From Syncephalis plumigaleata (lineage: Eukaryota > Zoopagomycota > Zoopagomycetes > Zoopagales > Piptocephalidaceae), in the NCBI GenBank assembly GCA_025201365.1, contig JAIXMF010000074.1, forward strand, positions 1 to 45,696: a stretch of DNA of 45,696 bases, given 5' to 3'. Position 1 is the first letter of the stretch. Every line of letters starts with the position of its first letter. The position numbers and the translations under genes are program-made. The notes under the pieces were generated by a model. The model did not search any database. It was not told where the DNA came from and saw nothing but the letters and a program-made list of their open reading frames with translations. Below are positions 1-12,078 of this stretch, piece after piece.

Positions 1-75
1 AATAAAGATATTAATATTACAGAAAGAAGCAAGTAAATATGCATACGTATTATCATCTGCTTTTTTGTATTCAAC

Positions 76-1732
76 ATGTCCTTAAATGACAGCGAGTATG
101 GTTCTAGCAATCCTGATAGGTTACCAGGATTACTGGATAAGCTTACACATTGCGCGTGGAATTATTTATTAAGCACTTTGGATGCTGCTGAACTGACACG
201 TCTGAGCACTTGTTGTTGCTTATTAAGGAATGAAATACAAAATAATCACATCCTATGGAAGAACAAGTATAAAGACCGCTTTCTATCCGGCGTATACGAT
301 AAACATGAATGGGATTTTGTACTATGGTGTGCTCGAACTGACAAGAATAACGCGGTAAATTCAATGAAAAGAACCGAAGTACTAGCAAATCTAGACTGGT
401 ACAATATATATCGACGACGCGTAATCACCGAGTATAACTGGCGATTCGGTTATGCTAACACCACTCGCATTGACTTGCACCCTAGAAGAGGTGGACTATT
501 CGCGGAAATGAATGATGACACCGCTACAGGAGCCGTATTGTCTGGACATTGTTATGGCGATGGTTCAATAGTTTACCTCACCTATAATCTGGAATATCCT
601 GGTCATTCGGATCTTAGACGAAACAATAGGAACACTCGAGAGTGCACGCTATCGAATATGGACAATGTCGTCGTGTGGGATAAAGATGACAATGGTGGAC
701 AGCGTGTCTACTCGCAATTCCCCGTCATGAGTGATTATTATATCATGTTAGTATACAACTTGAATGCATCAAATGACGTTGCGGAGATACATACTCGTGG
801 ATATCCGAATATTCTGGGCAAGGTTCATGTTGCGCCGTATACGCTAGTCGATGCAATTGAAGGGAAATGGGCATTGCTATATAGTGTGGTCGACAAGAGT
901 ACAAATGAAATATCGTTAGAACCAGTTGGATCATCCCCTTATGATGGTAAGTAAAGGGAGAGCGGTATAATAAGCAATACTAACACGCGCGCTATTAATG
1001 GATGCAGCATACCGCACTAATATCACCGTAATGAATATGGAACTTACCACAGCGTGTCCTGGACGTATCGATGCTATTTGGGATGTTGCTTGCTTTTACG
1101 AAACAAAGGAGCACTCGGTAATTGTATACACGGCACGTATCAATAGGCAGGATAGCGATTACATGGAATGGGCATTATACCGCTTCTCTGATAATAATCC
1201 AGTAAGACAAATACGCAATGGATCTATACGATTGACCGGGATAGACACGCCAGCGCTATGTAGGCCCTATCCATTTGAAAAGACACGAATAATAATTGAA
1301 GTAGGCGAGATCAACTACAACTATGTGTATGTCGTGCATAGTGTGGCGCTATCGGGTGAAAGTCGAATGCCGCAACACGCTACGTATATTTCCACCGAAC
1401 GCATGCCTGATTCATTGCTGAAACTAGGCTTAATATACGATTATCCGCGTAGCATAACAATCTACAGCGATAAGTCATACGATAGCGAGAGGATGTCTCG
1501 TATTCGGGACACTGAACGATATGATCATATCATAGGAGATTTATACGCAGTCACGGTGGAGGAACCTGACGAGTTTGCAGTCCATTTAGTAGACGTCGGC
1601 ACAATGAAAAAACTAAGAAGATTGAATGACACTGACGAGTGTACCACTAAGGCCTATTACTCGATGACCGGTCTAATAACTTACGATAAAGGCGGTTGTA
1701 GAATGACTATGCATGAATATGGCGCGCTATAG
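76..1732 (+). CDS. F-box-like protein, paralogue A (two exons)
   Basis: Two exons, 76-946 and 1008-1732, joined across a 61-nt GTAAGT...GCAG intron with an ACTAAC branch motif. The phase-1 junction (G|CA) opens the second frame exactly and gives 531 codons. Residues ~17-65 resemble an F-box: an LPGLLDKL start, a run of hydrophobics, a double-cysteine CC at the helix (LSTCCCLL), then 'NHILWKNKY', which fits the usual lW ending. The rest is unrecognised; a WYNIYRRRV motif near residue 115 is conserved in two paralogues in this window (25225-26958 and 36832-38481). The known role of F-box proteins is as substrate adaptors of SCF ubiquitin ligases; that role is inferred here from the N-terminus alone. 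This copy is much more diverged than the other two are from each other, but has the same intron position and phase, so all three come from one two-exon ancestor. Confidence 0.62.
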
Positions 1733-1913
1733 TCATATAGCAATGATTTGACGTAATAAATCGATCATTTCTTACGCTTATTTGATAATAGAAAAGAGCA
1801 TGCCTACATGTTGCTTCATTAATCTTGTATATAAATTACGATCATGTTATTTCTTCTACTTTTAAATGTATATATTCAAAGATGCTTAATAAAAAATATC
1901 TAGTTTATTTGTC
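1733..1913. other. Short AT-rich 3' flank of the F-box-like gene
   Basis: No gene seen. It holds likely 3' UTR sequence (AATAAA-like words near 1755 and 1887) and leads directly into the dispersed repeat that starts at about 1914. Confidence 0.4.
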
Positions 1914-2347
1914 TATTACTAGCAATCAATAAGCACTAATACTAATTGACATGTTTGTTATTAGTGTCTAATGACATTAATGATTTACTGATCCATTTCT
2001 AAGTATCCATTCATTGTTGCTTCCCTTTACTTCTTTACCAATGTTGTCTTCTTAGTATTAACTACATTCCACTTGTCGTTGACTTCTTTCACATACTCTC
2101 TTCTTCGTGCTAACTTCATTTCCCTTATCATTAAACAGTAATTGCCTTCTTTGTGTCAACTACATTCCACTTGTCAGTAAACAACATACGTCTACTTCCT
2201 CTTAATTATATGCTAGTTATTCCTCTTTCTTCTATTTACTTGTTTACTTTCTCAGTAATACGCGTCTTCTTCGTGTCCTTCACATTCCACTTACTTCCTC
2301 TTTCACTTTAGCATACACATTCCCAATAGCAGCTATTCTGCCATACT
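1914..2347 (+). repeat. Dispersed repeat A, inverted copy at 17022-17466
   Basis: This pyrimidine-rich stretch matches the reverse complement of 17022-17466 almost base for base, for example the 'ctagcaatcaataagcacta' start and the 'gcagctattctgccatact' end. It carries a looser internal repetition of ATTCCACTTGTC and TTCTTCGTGTC words. No ORF of interest. Its distal ~200 bp also belong to repeat B (2140-3195). Confidence 0.85.
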
Positions 2348-3195
2348 GTTATTCTATTCTTTGTTTACTGCTTTCTGTTATTCTTTTTGCTTAGCGTCAG
2401 CCTTAACTCGTCTTCTCTTGTTCTATTCTGTTCATTCAGCTTAGTCTATTTATTTCAATACTGCTCCCCTACTTTGTTTTCTACTTCATTCGCAACCCTT
2501 TGCATACATATTCAATATTTTGCTCATTCCCGTGTTCATGTCTATTAACGATCAGCTGTTTATTTAGAAGGTAATTCAATAAAATTATCCTACTCGGCAG
2601 TGAGTTCAAATAGCGTATATGTTATGGTATTAATGAGTCAGCGATCGTTGTCATTGCACGATGAATTCTCTGTTGATTAACTATTCTGCACAGATATGAT
2701 GTGTGATTCATATGAACCGACTACAAGCGTGTAATCTGCTATTTAAACAGCTCTATTGCTTATATCATTATTCTTACTAAGACGCTCATTGACTAGTAGT
2801 ACTATGAAGTATTCCATTAATGAATTGATCTTTGCAAACTGCCTGTCAACTCCTTACTCATACGCATATCGTACAGCTAAATGCGAACAAGTGACGATAC
2901 TAGTCCTACTGAAGTTCGTTAGCCGCATACTATGGAATTAAATGACATAAGCTGACATTCTGACAATAATTGATGATACACTAGTTACGCCGTAGCATAT
3001 GGTCTATATCATTATTAATAGCGTGAAATAGCTCGGCATACTAATTGTGCCATACAATGCTCTTACTGTAAGATAGCGTATGATTAATATACAATGGTAT
3101 GCGATATTGAGCATGTGAATGCATTAGCAATAGTGCATGTATAGATTGTATATTAGTTCACATCATCGTCATCATTACCGAGTAGAATCGACTTA
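2140..3195 (+). repeat. Dispersed repeat B, direct copy at 11030-12078
   Basis: About 1.05 kb that reappears in the same orientation at 11030-12078 with scattered substitutions. Both copies stop at the same words, 'gccgagtagaatcgactt' at 12060 and 'accgagtagaatcgactt' here. In this copy that end is also the start of the eIF5B inverted-repeat arm. A 61-codon ORF (2756-2941) is conserved in both copies but has several substitutions and no recognisable motif. No terminal inverted repeats, target-site duplications or transposase were seen, so the class of element is unknown. Confidence 0.85.
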
Positions 3196-3217
3196 TCATC
3201 TATGTTTACGACGATAG

Positions 3218-5644
3218 AAACGTATGGAGGAGGCACTTGCTGCCCGATCAAAGGATGATCTTCGCTCGCCCATTTGCTGTATTCTTGGTCACGTAGATAC
3301 GGGTAAAACCAAGCTATTGGATAAGGTGCGCATTATTGGATTAGCTATTACCTATGCTAACCATTATTTCATATAGATCCGACAAACTAATGTTCAAGAA
3401 GGTGAAGCTGGTGGTATTACTCAACAAATTGGTGCCACCTACTTCCCGATTGATGCGGTTAAGCAAAAGACGGAATGCTTACCCGAGGTAATTCGATATT
3501 GCCACCGATCCACTAGTCAATAGTTATTAATGCTCGTTTACTTATAGGACATCAGAATTGAATACAAACTGCCTGGTCTATTGGTCATCGACACGCCAGG
3601 TCACGAGTCATTCACTAATCTACGATCTCGTGGTTCATCGCTGTATAACATCGCCATTCTCGTTGTAGATATTGTGGTAAGTAGATTGAGATAACGCGAA
3701 TGGAGTACATGAATACATTAGCTGATTGATTCATTCATTTGCAATATTATTATATAGCATGGTTTGGAGCCACAAACACTCGAGTCATTACGTCTATTGC
3801 GTGATCGTAAAACGCCATTTATTGTTGCACTAAACAAGGTTTGTACACTGCGAGGAATATACAAACGGAACAACTAATAATAATGTACAACGATATCGTT
3901 CGTATAGATTGATCGTGTCTACGACTGGAAACCAATTCCGAACAATGCGTTCCGCGACTCGCTTAGTAAACAAAAGCAACATGCACAACGGGAATTTGAG
4001 GATCGTACCAAAAAAGTCATATTGGAATTTGCTGAACAAGTGAGTCTAGTCGTCAGCTATTATAAAAGTAACACTAATGAATCATTCTATCCCCTGCGAT
4101 ACGATACGATACGATACGATTAGGGTCTCAACTCGTGTCTTTACTATGAGAATAAGAATCTTGGCCGTAATGTGTCGCTCGTGCCAACTTCAGCCATTAC
4201 AGGCGAGGGTATTCCCGATTTACTTAACCTGCTGGTGCAACTAACTTAAACGCGTATGAACGACAAGCTAATGTATTTGTCGGAACTGGAGTGCACAGTA
4301 TTAGAGGTAAAGGTGATAGAAGGCCTCGGCACCACCATTGATGTTGTATTGTCGAATGGCGTGTTGAACGAAGGTGACCGTATTGTGGTATGCGGCTTAA
4401 ACGGACCTATCGTCACCAATGTCCGAGCACTGCTTACACCGCAACCATTACGGGAATTACGAGTTAAGGTAAGGGAGACAAGCAATAGTGTCTTGATTAG
4501 TAGCATCAGCTTACCTGTAAATATACAATGATGATAGTCGGCCTACGTGCATCACAAGACCATTAAAGCCGCCATGGGTGTTAAGATTTGCGCGCCAGAA
4601 CTAGAAAAGACCATTGCCGGCTCCCGTCTCATGGTGGTTGGTCCGGATGACGATGAAGACGATCTAATGGACGAGGTCATGTCCGATCTGCAAACCTTGT
4701 TGAAGTCAGTCGACAAAAGTGGTCGCGGTGTTTGTGTACAAGCATCGACTATCGGTTCACTGGAAGCATTGCTGGAATTCCTGCGAGTATCAAAGATTCC
4801 CGTGTCCGGCATTAACATTGGTCCCGTGCATAAGCGTGACATTATTCGCTGCTCGACCATGTTGGAACGAGCCAAGGAATTCGCGGTAATGCTATGCTTT
4901 GATGTCAAGGTCGACAGGGATGCGCAAGAGTTGGCAGATGAAATGGGCATACGTATATTTACCGCCGATATCATCTACCATCTATTCGATCAATTTATGG
5001 CATACAATAAGGTAAACCTACTAGTGCACATAGCATAACAAGTGATTAGCAATGATGATGATGATGAACTAATATAGATGACTTTATTGTGGTATGTTAT
5101 TTAGGAAATTATGGAACAAAAACGCAAGGATCAAGCACCTGAAGCGGTCTTCCCTTGCGTATTAAAGATCGTGCCCGGTTGTGTATTCAACAAGCGTGAT
5201 CCAATCGTTTTGGGTGTCGACGTGGTAGAGGGTAGTCTCCGTCCTGGTACACCGATCTGCGTGATTAACACGGATCCTGAGACGAAGGAGAAAGAAATCA
5301 TCACGCTCGGTAAGGTGACCAGTATCGAGCAGAATCACAAGAGTGTCGACCTCGTAAAGAAGGGACAAGCTACCGCGGGTGTTGCCGTTAAGATTGAATG
5401 TCCCGTCTATGAAACACCGAAGATGGTAGGCCGTCACTTTACAGAACAGAATGAACTATACAGCAAGGTAAGCGCGGCACGACTATTGCTGTACTAATGG
5501 ATAGCATGACTAGAGTATTAATCGTCATGCTATTAGATATCTCGTCAATCAATTGATATTCTTAAGGAAAGCTTCCGTAACGATGTGTCCAAGGAGGAAT
5601 GGGCATTGATTGTTAAGCTAAAGAAGACGCTGGACATTCAATAA
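3218..5644 (+). pseudogene. 5'-truncated eIF5B copy with in-frame stop
   Basis: Exon remnants lie at 3218-3325, 3377-3487, 3548-3676, 3758-3838, 3908-4039, 4124-4468, 4538-5011, 5105-5467 and 5567-5644, with introns matching the full gene on the other strand. The G1 motif [13 protein letters not shown] is at 3279-3325, and the G3 region DTPGH and the C-terminal domains are present. It begins at the splice acceptor of the exon that opens [10 protein letters not shown], so the start codon and the charged N-terminal third are missing. A TAA at 4247-4249 replaces the CAA of the other copy (LVQLTQTR region), and TAT replaces TGT in the 'SSLCN' segment. It does keep the TTT (EFAEQ) that the full-length copy lacks. 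Best read as a pseudogene made by inverted segmental duplication. Confidence 0.85.
4098..4121 (+). repeat. GATAC pentanucleotide microsatellite in an eIF5B intron
   Basis: Four tandem GATAC-type units abut the splice acceptor (GATTAG) of the next exon. The same run is present in reverse complement at about 21091-21114 in the other arm, with the same unit number. Confidence 0.8.
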
Positions 5645-6341
5645 ATAAAATGACATGCTATTAGGTAGTAAATTACATAAGAGTGCATTTTTGTATTAAT
5701 TACATGCAGCGTGAACGGGTAATGATGATCTACGTCACATGGCTATTCAATAAATGGCTATACCATTATTTACATTTATGTAATATGATTATGAATTAAT
5801 AAACGGAATTGCCGTATTTACTTGATGTTCTTGCTTTGTACCAATACATGTATGATTATTTGGATTATTACGAAATAATAGAAGAATGATACATTCTGAA
5901 CGGTATGAAGCAATGGACAGCTTGTCTTTATTGGTATGTGTATGATGGTAGTAGAATGGAATAAATGACTTGCATCACTGATAAAATGCCAGAATAGTAG
6001 AATGGAATGAGTGTATGGAATCATTGATGCTGGATGAAAGAGAGGAATGAGCAGACTAAGATACAATGTCGTTCTGGCAAGTAGAAGGTAATGAAGCAAT
6101 AATGAGATAGAAGGGTATACAATAATGACATGTCGATACAGATCAAAATGATTCATGTTTATTTATGTTGCTAGTGGATGCTTGTCAACAATGGATGACA
6201 GCGAGTGTTGGCAATAAGCATTAGCATGGTTGATTATCCCGGTATATTGTCGTTATTGTTGAATATTAGTTGATTGACAATTAGAATGGGAATTAGTACA
6301 TATTGTCTGGATGTCGTCTCTTGTATTAGCAGGGAATAAAG

Positions 6342-6605
6342 CTATGTTATAATATGTTTATTAAGTGAAGGAAAACCCGCATAGGAAGCATATTTGTGTA
6401 CACCCAAAGCAATACCGGCCATAGACCAATAAGCTACCCCTATCCCTCCTAAGCCAAACAATGCTGGCTTAGGCAACCCAAATATGCTTCCTATGATTGC
6501 GATATCTAGACTATAATAGTAGCAATTAAATGATTGATAGCGTTGTAAACGAATAATAAAGAGTATAATTAGTAAACGGTAGCTATTAGTATTGATTGTA
6601 TGCAC
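6342..6605 (-). CDS. Hypothetical small hydrophobic protein or exon
   Basis: An open frame of 87 codons whose last ~45 residues look membrane-like: GSIFGLPKPALFGLGGIG, then YWSMAGIALGVHKYASYAG. A plausible acceptor (ATTATAG, then TCTAGATATC on the minus strand, near 6512) suggests that only the C-terminal half is coding. An upstream exon ending at a GTAAGT donor near 6624 is possible, but no start codon is evident. The coding segment is spanned by a perfect 17-bp inverted repeat (6380-6396 / 6479-6495). Family not recognised; it could be a small mitochondrial membrane subunit or a fragment. Confidence 0.3.
   Translation of the reverse strand: MHTINTNSYRLLIILFIIRLQRYQSFNCYYYSLDIAIIGSIFGLPKPALFGLGGIGVAYWSMAGIALGVHKYASYAGFPSLNKHIIT
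6380..6495. repeat. Perfect 17-bp inverted repeat with an 82-bp loop
   Basis: CATAGGAAGCATATTTG at 6380-6396 is repeated in exact reverse complement at 6479-6495. The arms lie inside the small hydrophobic frame and could form a long-loop hairpin. Confidence 0.8.
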
Positions 6606-6697
6606 AAGTGGCCATATTTACTTACCTTCTGGTTATTGTTGTGCGTTGCGTGTATCCTCGTAATATGAATAGACAGCTATCTAATTAATCAAAATAG

Positions 6698-7015
6698 TTA
6701 GTAGCAAAAGGGTAGCGAGGTGGATGCCGTTGTATGTCCTAGAATTCCCCACGGAATACTATTGAGCAATCTTTCGATCTGCGTAATAGCGGACATACAC
6801 AACATCCACCTACCGCGATAAATGAGGGTCTTGTAATAGCAGAACTCTGCTACGCGCGTAGCCTTCCGACTATCCAAGGTATTCAAGTATCGCTTACATT
6901 GATTGCGGATTACTACAGCCCATAGCAGCTTACTTAAGAATTTGGGTAGATAGCGCTCGGCGAAAACTGTCAACTCAATGCTTGTTCCGTTCTTGCGACT
7001 CGGCACCAGTCCCAA
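6698..7015 (-). CDS. Hypothetical exon or gene fragment
   Basis: An open frame of ~105 codons on the minus strand with balanced, protein-like composition (for example FAERYLPKFLSKLLW and AEFCYYKTLIYRGRW). It has no ATG where it opens; an AAG acceptor-like site lies just upstream (CTACTTAAG, then CGATTGGG), so it is probably an internal exon or a remnant. A short frame, MGHWLLDLQQKVAAT, lies 40-100 bp further upstream in another phase. No family recognised. It sits next to a graveyard of gene fragments, so decay is likely. Confidence 0.3.
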   Translation of the reverse strand: MGLVPSRKNGTSIELTVFAERYLPKFLSKLLWAVVIRNQCKRYLNTLDSRKATRVAEFCYYKTLIYRGRWMLCMSAITQIERLLNSIPWGILGHTTASTSLPFCY

Positions 7016-8185
7016 TCGCTTAAGTAGCTGCTACTTTCTGCTGTAGATCCAACAACCAATGTCCCATGCATGTGTACTTTCAAGCAAATAAAGCGCAAAT
7101 ATATAGTACCTATTAGCATACTTATTATTACCGCCATACGAACAAATACAATAAAGAATAACTCATTCTATGTATATAAACGGTAGTATTATGTAGGAAG
7201 TGTCATTACAAGAAAAGAGTAGCCGAATGATGGTGGAAAACGAAAGAAAAATAAAAAGCGCAAAAGACGTAGGTAGTTGAGATAGGTAACGGATGCAGTG
7301 TGCAGTCAGTTAGTTCCGATAGGCTAGAATTAAACAACAGTTTACGATGATGACATGCACAGGATTAAGCTAGGTAGCAGTGTGATGTTGTAGTGACGTG
7401 GCTGCAGTGCATAAGTGGAATAACGGTGTGAGAATTTTTTGGACGCGTTGTGTTACGTAAGTGGACAAAAAACGAAAAACGATAGTTTGCGATATCGGAA
7501 TTGACATGTCAATAGCGTTGGAAGAATACGATGAACTGCCTACGTCATAAACGTCAGTAAAAGATGGATGGATGGATGGAAATCCTAGTAAACGGTATCG
7601 GTGCGGGTCCTTTGTCAATAATCAGACAAATCGTGACTACTTTACGCAGAGTGAAACCGCCTTCCAAATAAAGACGATGCAAGTGCGCAGTCACTTTGCT
7701 TGTTTATCTTGACGACCAATATCTTATATGCCCTAGAAATTTATCATGAATAAAGATATTTACATTAAATGTGCACGGCGTATTCTACCAAGTGACAAGC
7801 TATACAAGCAAACTTGCCGCGTCGAAATCGGTCAAGTATTGGCAAAGATCGTAAAAAACATGTTATTATTGTAGTATTGGAGCTGCTCAGTTCTGCTCAG
7901 TATGAGTTTGAGACATTCCCAGGTACAAAGCGTCCTAGAGGAAGTATAGCGGTATAAGCTGAAGCTACAGTTATATGACGTAGTGTACTGAGTCATATAA
8001 AGCCACTAGTGATGGCGACGGTAGGTAATAGGCCATGAACAAGCTCATATTCTGCTACTCATTTAGTTCTATCCACTATCTAGTTCAACCTAGGCTTACG
8101 CACAAGCTTTTACTTAAGTCCCATACGGCTCCAGTCCCGCTGTTCATACTCTTACGGTGATATACTCAACAATTACGCTTTCAGA
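7016..8185. other. Intergenic region upstream of the FHA-kinase
   Basis: About 1.2 kb with no supported gene. It contains a GGAT-type short run near 7564-7580 and otherwise unstructured AT-rich sequence. The last few hundred bases presumably hold the promoter of the kinase gene at 8186. Confidence 0.4.
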
Positions 8186-10765
8186 ATGGAACAAGGTGCC
8201 GGTCCAGCTGCCAACAACAAAAGCGACGTGTCAACACCAAGCAAGGCTGCGATTCGCGATACTCTTACGAATGCCGCAGCTCCACCTACCTTGGGAGACG
8301 AACTGCAGCAAGGTGCCGTGTCTATTAGTGCCAGCAATGGCAGTAACAGCACTAAATCTTCAGCTTCAGTTTCAGCTCCAATACTAGTACCAGCATCAAA
8401 GTCCGCGCCTATTATAATACCAGCCACTACTGCTGGTATTAACGACGGAAGAGCACCTATTGCCGCTTTTAATTCTGCTCCTATTCCCTCTCCTGCCATC
8501 TCTCCTGCCATCTCTCCTATTCTCGTCCCCGCTCCCGCCACTTCTCCTGCTACTACCACTGCCATCTCTCCTATTATCGCTCCTACTACTACTGCCACTG
8601 GTACTGCCTCGGAGCCGGTGCCTGTTCAATCAGCGGAGGCATTACCGAATCCAGCACAACTATCAGCTGCTGGCGGCGGTAGTACAGGTGTAGGAAAAAA
8701 GCACAATAAATTTATTCATGTGCCTTTTGAGTGGCTCGAGCTTCAGCAGGAGAAACGCGCGAAGCTAGTAGGGTGGATAACGCCAGAAGAGGATAATAAG
8801 CAAGGTAAGCTGTGTTTAAATAGTACTGACAGCAATAACTAATCTATCTACAGAATTGCTACTTTACCGTGGTGGCAAGTTATCATTTGGTAATGAAGCT
8901 GGCTGGTAAGTCACTACTATGTCACCTTGATCTACTTACTAATTGCAATACATTAGTGATTATAAGCTTCCTCAGCATAATAACTCTGCTTTCGATATAT
9001 CAGAGGTAAGAGAATAATCATATTAAACGATGGGTGTAATCTAACCTGCAGCTCATTAGGAGAATGGTATGATTCACATAACAGTAAGTACTATGCTCAA
9101 ATGTATTGAATGTTTTGCTAATCATTTATTAGAATGAAGGCTCTGTTGCCTTAATTAGTAAGTTATTGGTATGAACGGTCAAATATGCATGTTAATCATT
9201 TCTGTAGTAAACGACCAGCAGGAAGCTGAAAACAGCACATTTGGAAATGTTGGTATTATTAAGATAAGCATTTATGATTGTAAGTTACAGCTTTCCTTAT
9301 AATCTTGAGCTAACAATATATATATATATATATAGACAATTTTATATATACCGCACTAGAACAACCAGAATCAGAGCAGGTGTCACCTGTTTATTATACA
9401 CAGGTAAATGGAGACAAATACATACAATATTACTACTAACACGATACAGATGCTGGGTGGTTATTATCACACCACAGAGCGTCTCGGCGGGTAGGTGACC
9501 AAATAGTTAAATGCAGGGAAGTTCTATAATGAATAGCTAACATGCGTATCTAGCGGTGCTTTCGGCACAGTATACAAGGGGGTATCGTGCACTACCGGAG
9601 AAGAAGTCGCGATCAAACAAGCCGGTAGCGACGATACGACACTGGTGAATGAATGGGGCATAATGCAAAAGTTTCGACAACAACAGCATATACTACGTGC
9701 CATTAGTTTCAACATAGACGATTATGGCACGTTTGTTGTTACCGAGCTAGCTAAAGGAGGCAGTCTAAAAGACTACGTTAACAAAAATCCTCCATATCTC
9801 CCTGAAACCAAGGTCAAGATAATTGTCCGGCAAATTCTGTTGGCGCTTCAGGTAAGTAATACAACCATAATTAATATCAAAACCATATTAACCCATACAC
9901 TATTAGGATCTGCACGAGGCCAACATGGCTCACCTTGGTAAGTAATTATGCTTATGATTAACTAATAATATTTACTCAGGATAACTTGTTTAATGTAATT
10001 CATTTACAACTAGATATCAAGGTAAGTTATTTGGTTATTTGCTTTATTATAAATATTAACACAAGTATAGCGTGAAAATATTCTTTTCAAGGACGAGGGT
10101 TGTACACACGCCCTCTTGGCAGATTTTGGGCTGTCGCTTATATTCACAAGCTCAAACACAAATACCAATGGGCCTATTGGCACGCCAGAATACATGGCAC
10201 CAGAGGTCCTTTTGAGCGGCACGGATGTAAACGCCGTTGTTGATTTTTTTGCCAAACAAGGCGATGGTGGCAAAGAGAAGGTTGCCCATCTCCACGGCTC
10301 ACATATCGGCTTCAACAAAAGCGCCGATCTATGGAGCCTAGGTGTACTTACATATTATTTGTTAAGCGGTAAGTTAATTTCTACTTAAAATTAACGATAG
10401 CTAACGTAGTATGTTACAGGTCAGTATCCATTCATGAAGGATCAAAATGAATACACTTATGAAGAGTACATCAAGACAATTTTTAATGAGCAAACGCCAT
10501 TTAAAATTATAAATTCTAATGAGCCCATGGTAGAAGGTACACTATTATTATTACACTAGTACAATCCACTAATTGCAATCAATCATGTTTAGCGAAACGT
10601 TTTATTAATGGCCTTCTCCATGTTAATCCGGCCCGACGCATGACGGCCGTGGATGCTTTGCAGCATCCATGGCTTAAATTCGCGCAGGAAGCAAAGCGAA
10701 AGCTTGACTGCTTCCTACAATCTGACCTGTCTGAGCCACCAGCAAAGCGACAGCGACGTTTTTAA
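8186..10765 (+). CDS. FHA-domain protein kinase, CHK2/Rad53-like, with anomalous catalytic loop
   Basis: Fourteen exons: 8186-8804, 8854-8905, 8957-9005, 9052-9066, 9133-9157, 9208-9279, 9336-9403, 9450-9490, 9554-9851, 9907-9937, 9980-10021, 10092-10368, 10420-10536, 10593-10765. The N-terminus (~190 aa) is Ala/Pro/Ser/Thr-rich and disordered-looking. A divergent FHA-like domain follows (LLYRGGKLSFGNEAG, FDISE, NSTFGNVG where FHA domains have NGTFVN). The kinase domain has the glycine loop LGGGAFGTVYKG, the VAIK lysine, DFG (LLADFGLS), GTPEYMAPE and DLWSLGVLTYYLLSG. The C-terminus is basic and NLS-like (PPAKRQRRF). FHA plus kinase is the layout of DNA-damage checkpoint effectors (Chk2, Rad53, Cds1, Dun1). 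At the catalytic loop, HRDLKPxN is not found: the exon ending in 'MAHL' (phase 1) joins one starting GATAAC, which creates a stop. The gene is therefore a pseudokinase, a pseudogene, or I have mis-spliced it. Confidence 0.75.
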
Positions 10766-11029
10766 CTGTCATCACTAATGTACCATACAATTCTGTTCAA
10801 TAAATGTACTACTATTGTCATTAACAATTTAAATTACTGCATGCAAACATTTCCATACTTGCTACTCCATTCATTCTACTATTGCTCTCTTTATTCACTA
10901 TGCTTATCTTCATCATTCTACTGTTCCACTACATACACCTGCTTGTCACTATTGTCGTTTCACACTGCATGTATTCACTATTCCACCTATTGCCCATTCC
11001 CCTTGTTATTTACTTCTTTACACAGCACG
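10766..11029. other. Intergenic, pyrimidine-rich
   Basis: A 3' flank of the kinase (AATAAA at 10799) that merges into T/C-rich sequence. The open frames here (10778-11092, 10882-11067) are rich in S, L, Y, C and H, as low-complexity pyrimidine tracts give, and are not taken as genes. Confidence 0.45.
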
Positions 11030-12078
11030 CGTATTCTTCGTGTCAACTACATTCCACTTGTCAGTAAACAATACACGTCTACTTCCTCTTAACTATATGC
11101 TAGTTATTCCTTTTCCTTTTATTTACCTATTTACTTTCTCAGTAATACGCGTCTTCTTCGTGTCCTTCACATTCCACTTACTTCCTCTTTCACTTTAGCA
11201 TACACATTCCCAATAGCAGCTATTCTGCCATACTGTTATTCTATTCTTTGTTTACTGCTTTCTGTTATTCTTTTTGCTTAGCGTCAGCCTTAACTCATCT
11301 CTTGTTCTATTCTGTTCATTCAGCTTAGTCTATTTATTTCAATACTGCTGCCCTACTTTGTTTTCTACTTCATTCGCAACCCTTTGCATACATATTCAAT
11401 ATTTTGCTCATTCCCGTGTTCATGTCTATTGACGATCAGCTGTTTATTTAGAAGGTAATTCAATAAAAGTATTCTACTCGGCAGTGAGTTCAAATAGCGT
11501 ATATGTTATGGTATTAGTGAGTCAGCGATCGTTGTCATTGCACTATGAATTCTCTGTTGATAAACTATTCTGCACAGATATGATGCGTGATTCAAATGGA
11601 CCGACTACAAGCGTGTAATCTACTATTTAAACAGCTCTATTGCTTATATCATTATTCTTACTAAGACGCGCATTGACTAGTAGTACTATGAAGTATTCCA
11701 TTAATGCATTGATCTTTGTAAACTGTCTGCCAACTCCTTACTCATACGCATATCGTACAGCTAAATGCGAACAAATGGCGATAATAGTCCTACTGAGGTT
11801 CGTTAGCCGCATACTATGGAATTAAATGACATAAGCTGACATTCTGACAATAATTGATGATACACTAGCTACGCCGTAGCATATGGTCTATATCATTATT
11901 AATAGCGTGAAATAGCTCGGCATACTAATTGTGCCATACGATGCTCTTACTGTAAGATAGCGTATGATTAATATACAATGGTATGCGATATTAAGCATGT
12001 GAATGCATTAGCAATAGTGCATGTATAGATTGTAGATTAGTTCACATCGTCGTCATCATTGCCGAGTAGAATCGACTT
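11030..12078 (+). repeat. Second copy of dispersed repeat B
   Basis: Same orientation as 2140-3195, differing by scattered substitutions and small indels. It ends at 'gccgagtagaatcgacttt', after which the sequences diverge completely. In this copy no eIF5B sequence follows. Confidence 0.85.

Larger units (their letters stand above)
3181..6313 (+). repeat. Left arm of the eIF5B inverted duplication
   Basis: Nearly identical, in reverse complement, to 18901-22028. The match begins at 'agtagaatcgactt' inside an eIF5B intron and ends at the 'gtctggat' word at 6313. It spans nine coding exons, their introns and ~670 bp of 3' flank. Two ORFs inside it (112 and 128 codons) are identical in translation between the arms, so the duplication is recent or still being homogenised. 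Confidence 0.92.

Noticed and set aside
2756-2941. 61-codon frame shared with 11640-11825
   Set aside because: It lies in repeat B, and conservation follows the repeat. Differences between copies include many replacement changes, and no family is recognisable.
4256-4531. Separate small gene within the left eIF5B copy
   Set aside because: It is the part of the eIF5B exon downstream of the premature stop, opening at an internal Met.
5818-6156. 112-codon frame, identical in both eIF5B arms (also 19058-19396)
   Set aside because: Identity is explained by the inverted duplication. The composition (L, H, S, Y, I-rich) and position in the eIF5B 3' flank, with no motif, suggest chance.
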